A stretch of DNA of 64,000 bases, from positions 1,302,001-1,366,000 of the forward strand of contig NZ_JAHBRX010000002.1 in assembly GCF_018398335.1 (NCBI RefSeq), written 5' to 3'. Below are positions 63,350 to 64,000 of this stretch, piece after piece. The DNA is from Chelatococcus sp. HY11. Its GTDB lineage: Bacteria > Pseudomonadota > Alphaproteobacteria > Rhizobiales > Beijerinckiaceae. Position numbers and translations under genes: made by a program. The notes beneath the pieces are model-generated. The model saw only the letters and a list, made by a program, of their open reading frames with translations. It did not search any database and was not told where the DNA came from. Numbering within the stretch: the stretch's first letter is position 1; each line of letters opens with the position of its first letter.

Positions 63350-63550
63350 GGGGACCTGCCGTGGCGTCAGCCGGGACTAAGCCGATCTATCAGCGCATAG
63401 CACTCAGGTTGGATAGCATTGTCGGGCAAAGAAGCCGGAGGCCGCCTGGCACTCGGATAAATCGAGGCTGGTGCGGTATCAAGGCCAGCAAAGAATTGCC
63501 TTCTTCCACAGCGCACCAGCGCAGCTCCTCGCTCGCCACTTATGAAAAAT

Positions 63551-63563
63551 ATTGTATGACGAT
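63551..63563 (+). promoter_or_regulatory. 13-bp motif, site 4
   Basis: ATTGTATGACGAT fits AWTGTATGAYNRT. It lies between the dioxygenase gene and the EamA gene, about 200 bases before the EamA start. Confidence 0.4.
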
Positions 63564-63628
63564 ATTCGCCAAATGTCGAGGCGAATCCGGCAGCCGCGCT
63601 TACTTCCGGCGGCGGCTGCCGGCACGGA

Positions 63629-64000
63629 TCAGGCCGCGGCTTGGGCACCTATAGTCTGCGCGTCATCGTCAAACGCGGCTAGCGGGCGACGTGGCCAGAC
63701 CTGCGGGAACATCGCGGAAGCTAGCGGCTGTCCGACCGACAGGCCGGGATCGCGTAGCGGCTGGGGCCCCATCGGGCGCTTGGCATAGGTGACGTCGTCG
63801 CCGGCGTAACGGAAGGCAAGCGCACGGCGGCGGCGATCGTGCGAGGTGTTGCCTGGCGCATGGTGCAGCGTCAGCAGATGGTGGGCTAGCACGTCGCCCG
63901 GATCCATGTCGAAATGCACGATGTTCCAATCGCTGCGGTTTGCCTCGATATCCGGCAGCGCCTCGAACAGGTCATCCGGATAGTCCTTGTACTTCTTGGC
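63629..64000 (-). CDS. Phytanoyl-CoA dioxygenase (PhyH)-family protein (3' part)
   Basis: The last 123 residues; the frame is open to the window edge, so the start lies beyond 64000. DMDPGDVLAHHLLTLHHAPGN matches the C-terminal iron-binding region of PhyH oxygenases, with the distal His in LTLHHAPGN, and RRRALAFRYAGDD supplies the arginine expected to bind 2-oxoglutarate. These are cytoplasmic Fe(II)/2-oxoglutarate hydroxylases that act on small acids, CoA esters or betaines. Confidence 0.88.
   Translation of the reverse strand, partial: AKKYKDYPDDLFEALPDIEANRSDWNIVHFDMDPGDVLAHHLLTLHHAPGNTSHDRRRRALAFRYAGDDVTYAKRPMGPQPLRDPGLSVGQPLASAMFPQVWPRRPLAAFDDDAQTIGAQAAA

Overview
The window is 64 kb of high-GC DNA from an alphaproteobacterium, most likely of the order Hyphomicrobiales (a soil or rhizosphere relative of Bosea, Chelatococcus, Mesorhizobium or Bradyrhizobium). 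The evidence is indirect: gene families (BKACE, CaiB transferases, HcnABC-type dehydrogenases, many solute-binding proteins), strong GC bias, several TTG starts and the overlapping operon style. There are no rRNA, tRNA, CRISPR or intact mobile-element genes that I can see. The content is dominated by nutrient uptake: six ABC import systems lie between about 8.6 and 61.8 kb, each packed with the enzymes that probably use its substrate.

Layout. 1-5.1 kb: assimilatory nitrite operon (narK-like MFS end, nirB, nirD, cysG). 5.4-8.1 kb: one large secreted SH3-domain protein with internal repeats and an Arg/Gly-rich tail. 8.6-23.9 kb: a catabolic cluster with two related amino-acid-type solute-binding proteins, one permease and ATPase, two CaiB-type CoA transferases, a class III aminotransferase, an SMP-30 lactonase-like protein, a DapA-family aldolase, an IclR regulator, a BKACE enzyme, an SDR and a three-part HcnABC-like flavin dehydrogenase. 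A shared 18-bp motif close to TGTTTC-N6-GAAACA lies in front of its divergent promoters. 24.2-31.3 kb: AraC regulator plus a polyamine-type ABC importer and a CocE/NonD hydrolase. 31.6-36.5 kb: flavin monooxygenase, SsuA-like binding protein, rhodanese, SsuC and SsuB, which suggests organosulfur use.

36.9-45.5 kb: proC; two tandem FGE-fold (C-type lectin-like) proteins lacking catalytic cysteines; a LysR regulator; an amino-acid ABC importer with a cupin and a second DapA-family enzyme. The latter operon ends in a broken glcD-like oxidase start fused in frame to an IS30 transposase relic. 45.6-48.5 kb: GGDEF diguanylate cyclase and a GNAT acetyltransferase. 48.7-56.6 kb: a peptide-type ABC importer (dppBCDF type) with two similar binding proteins. 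56.9-61.8 kb: a branched-chain-type importer (livFGMH, divergent livK) with a CoxG-like SRPBCC protein. 62.5-64 kb: an EamA exporter and the end of a phytanoyl-CoA dioxygenase-family gene that runs off the window. A 13-bp motif AWTGTATGAYNRT recurs before four of the right-hand transport units.

Functions of single families are mostly secure. The substrates of the importers and the chemistry of the 8.6-23.9 kb pathway are inference. Starts were moved from the longest frame where a Shine-Dalgarno, a signal peptide or an overlap supports it.
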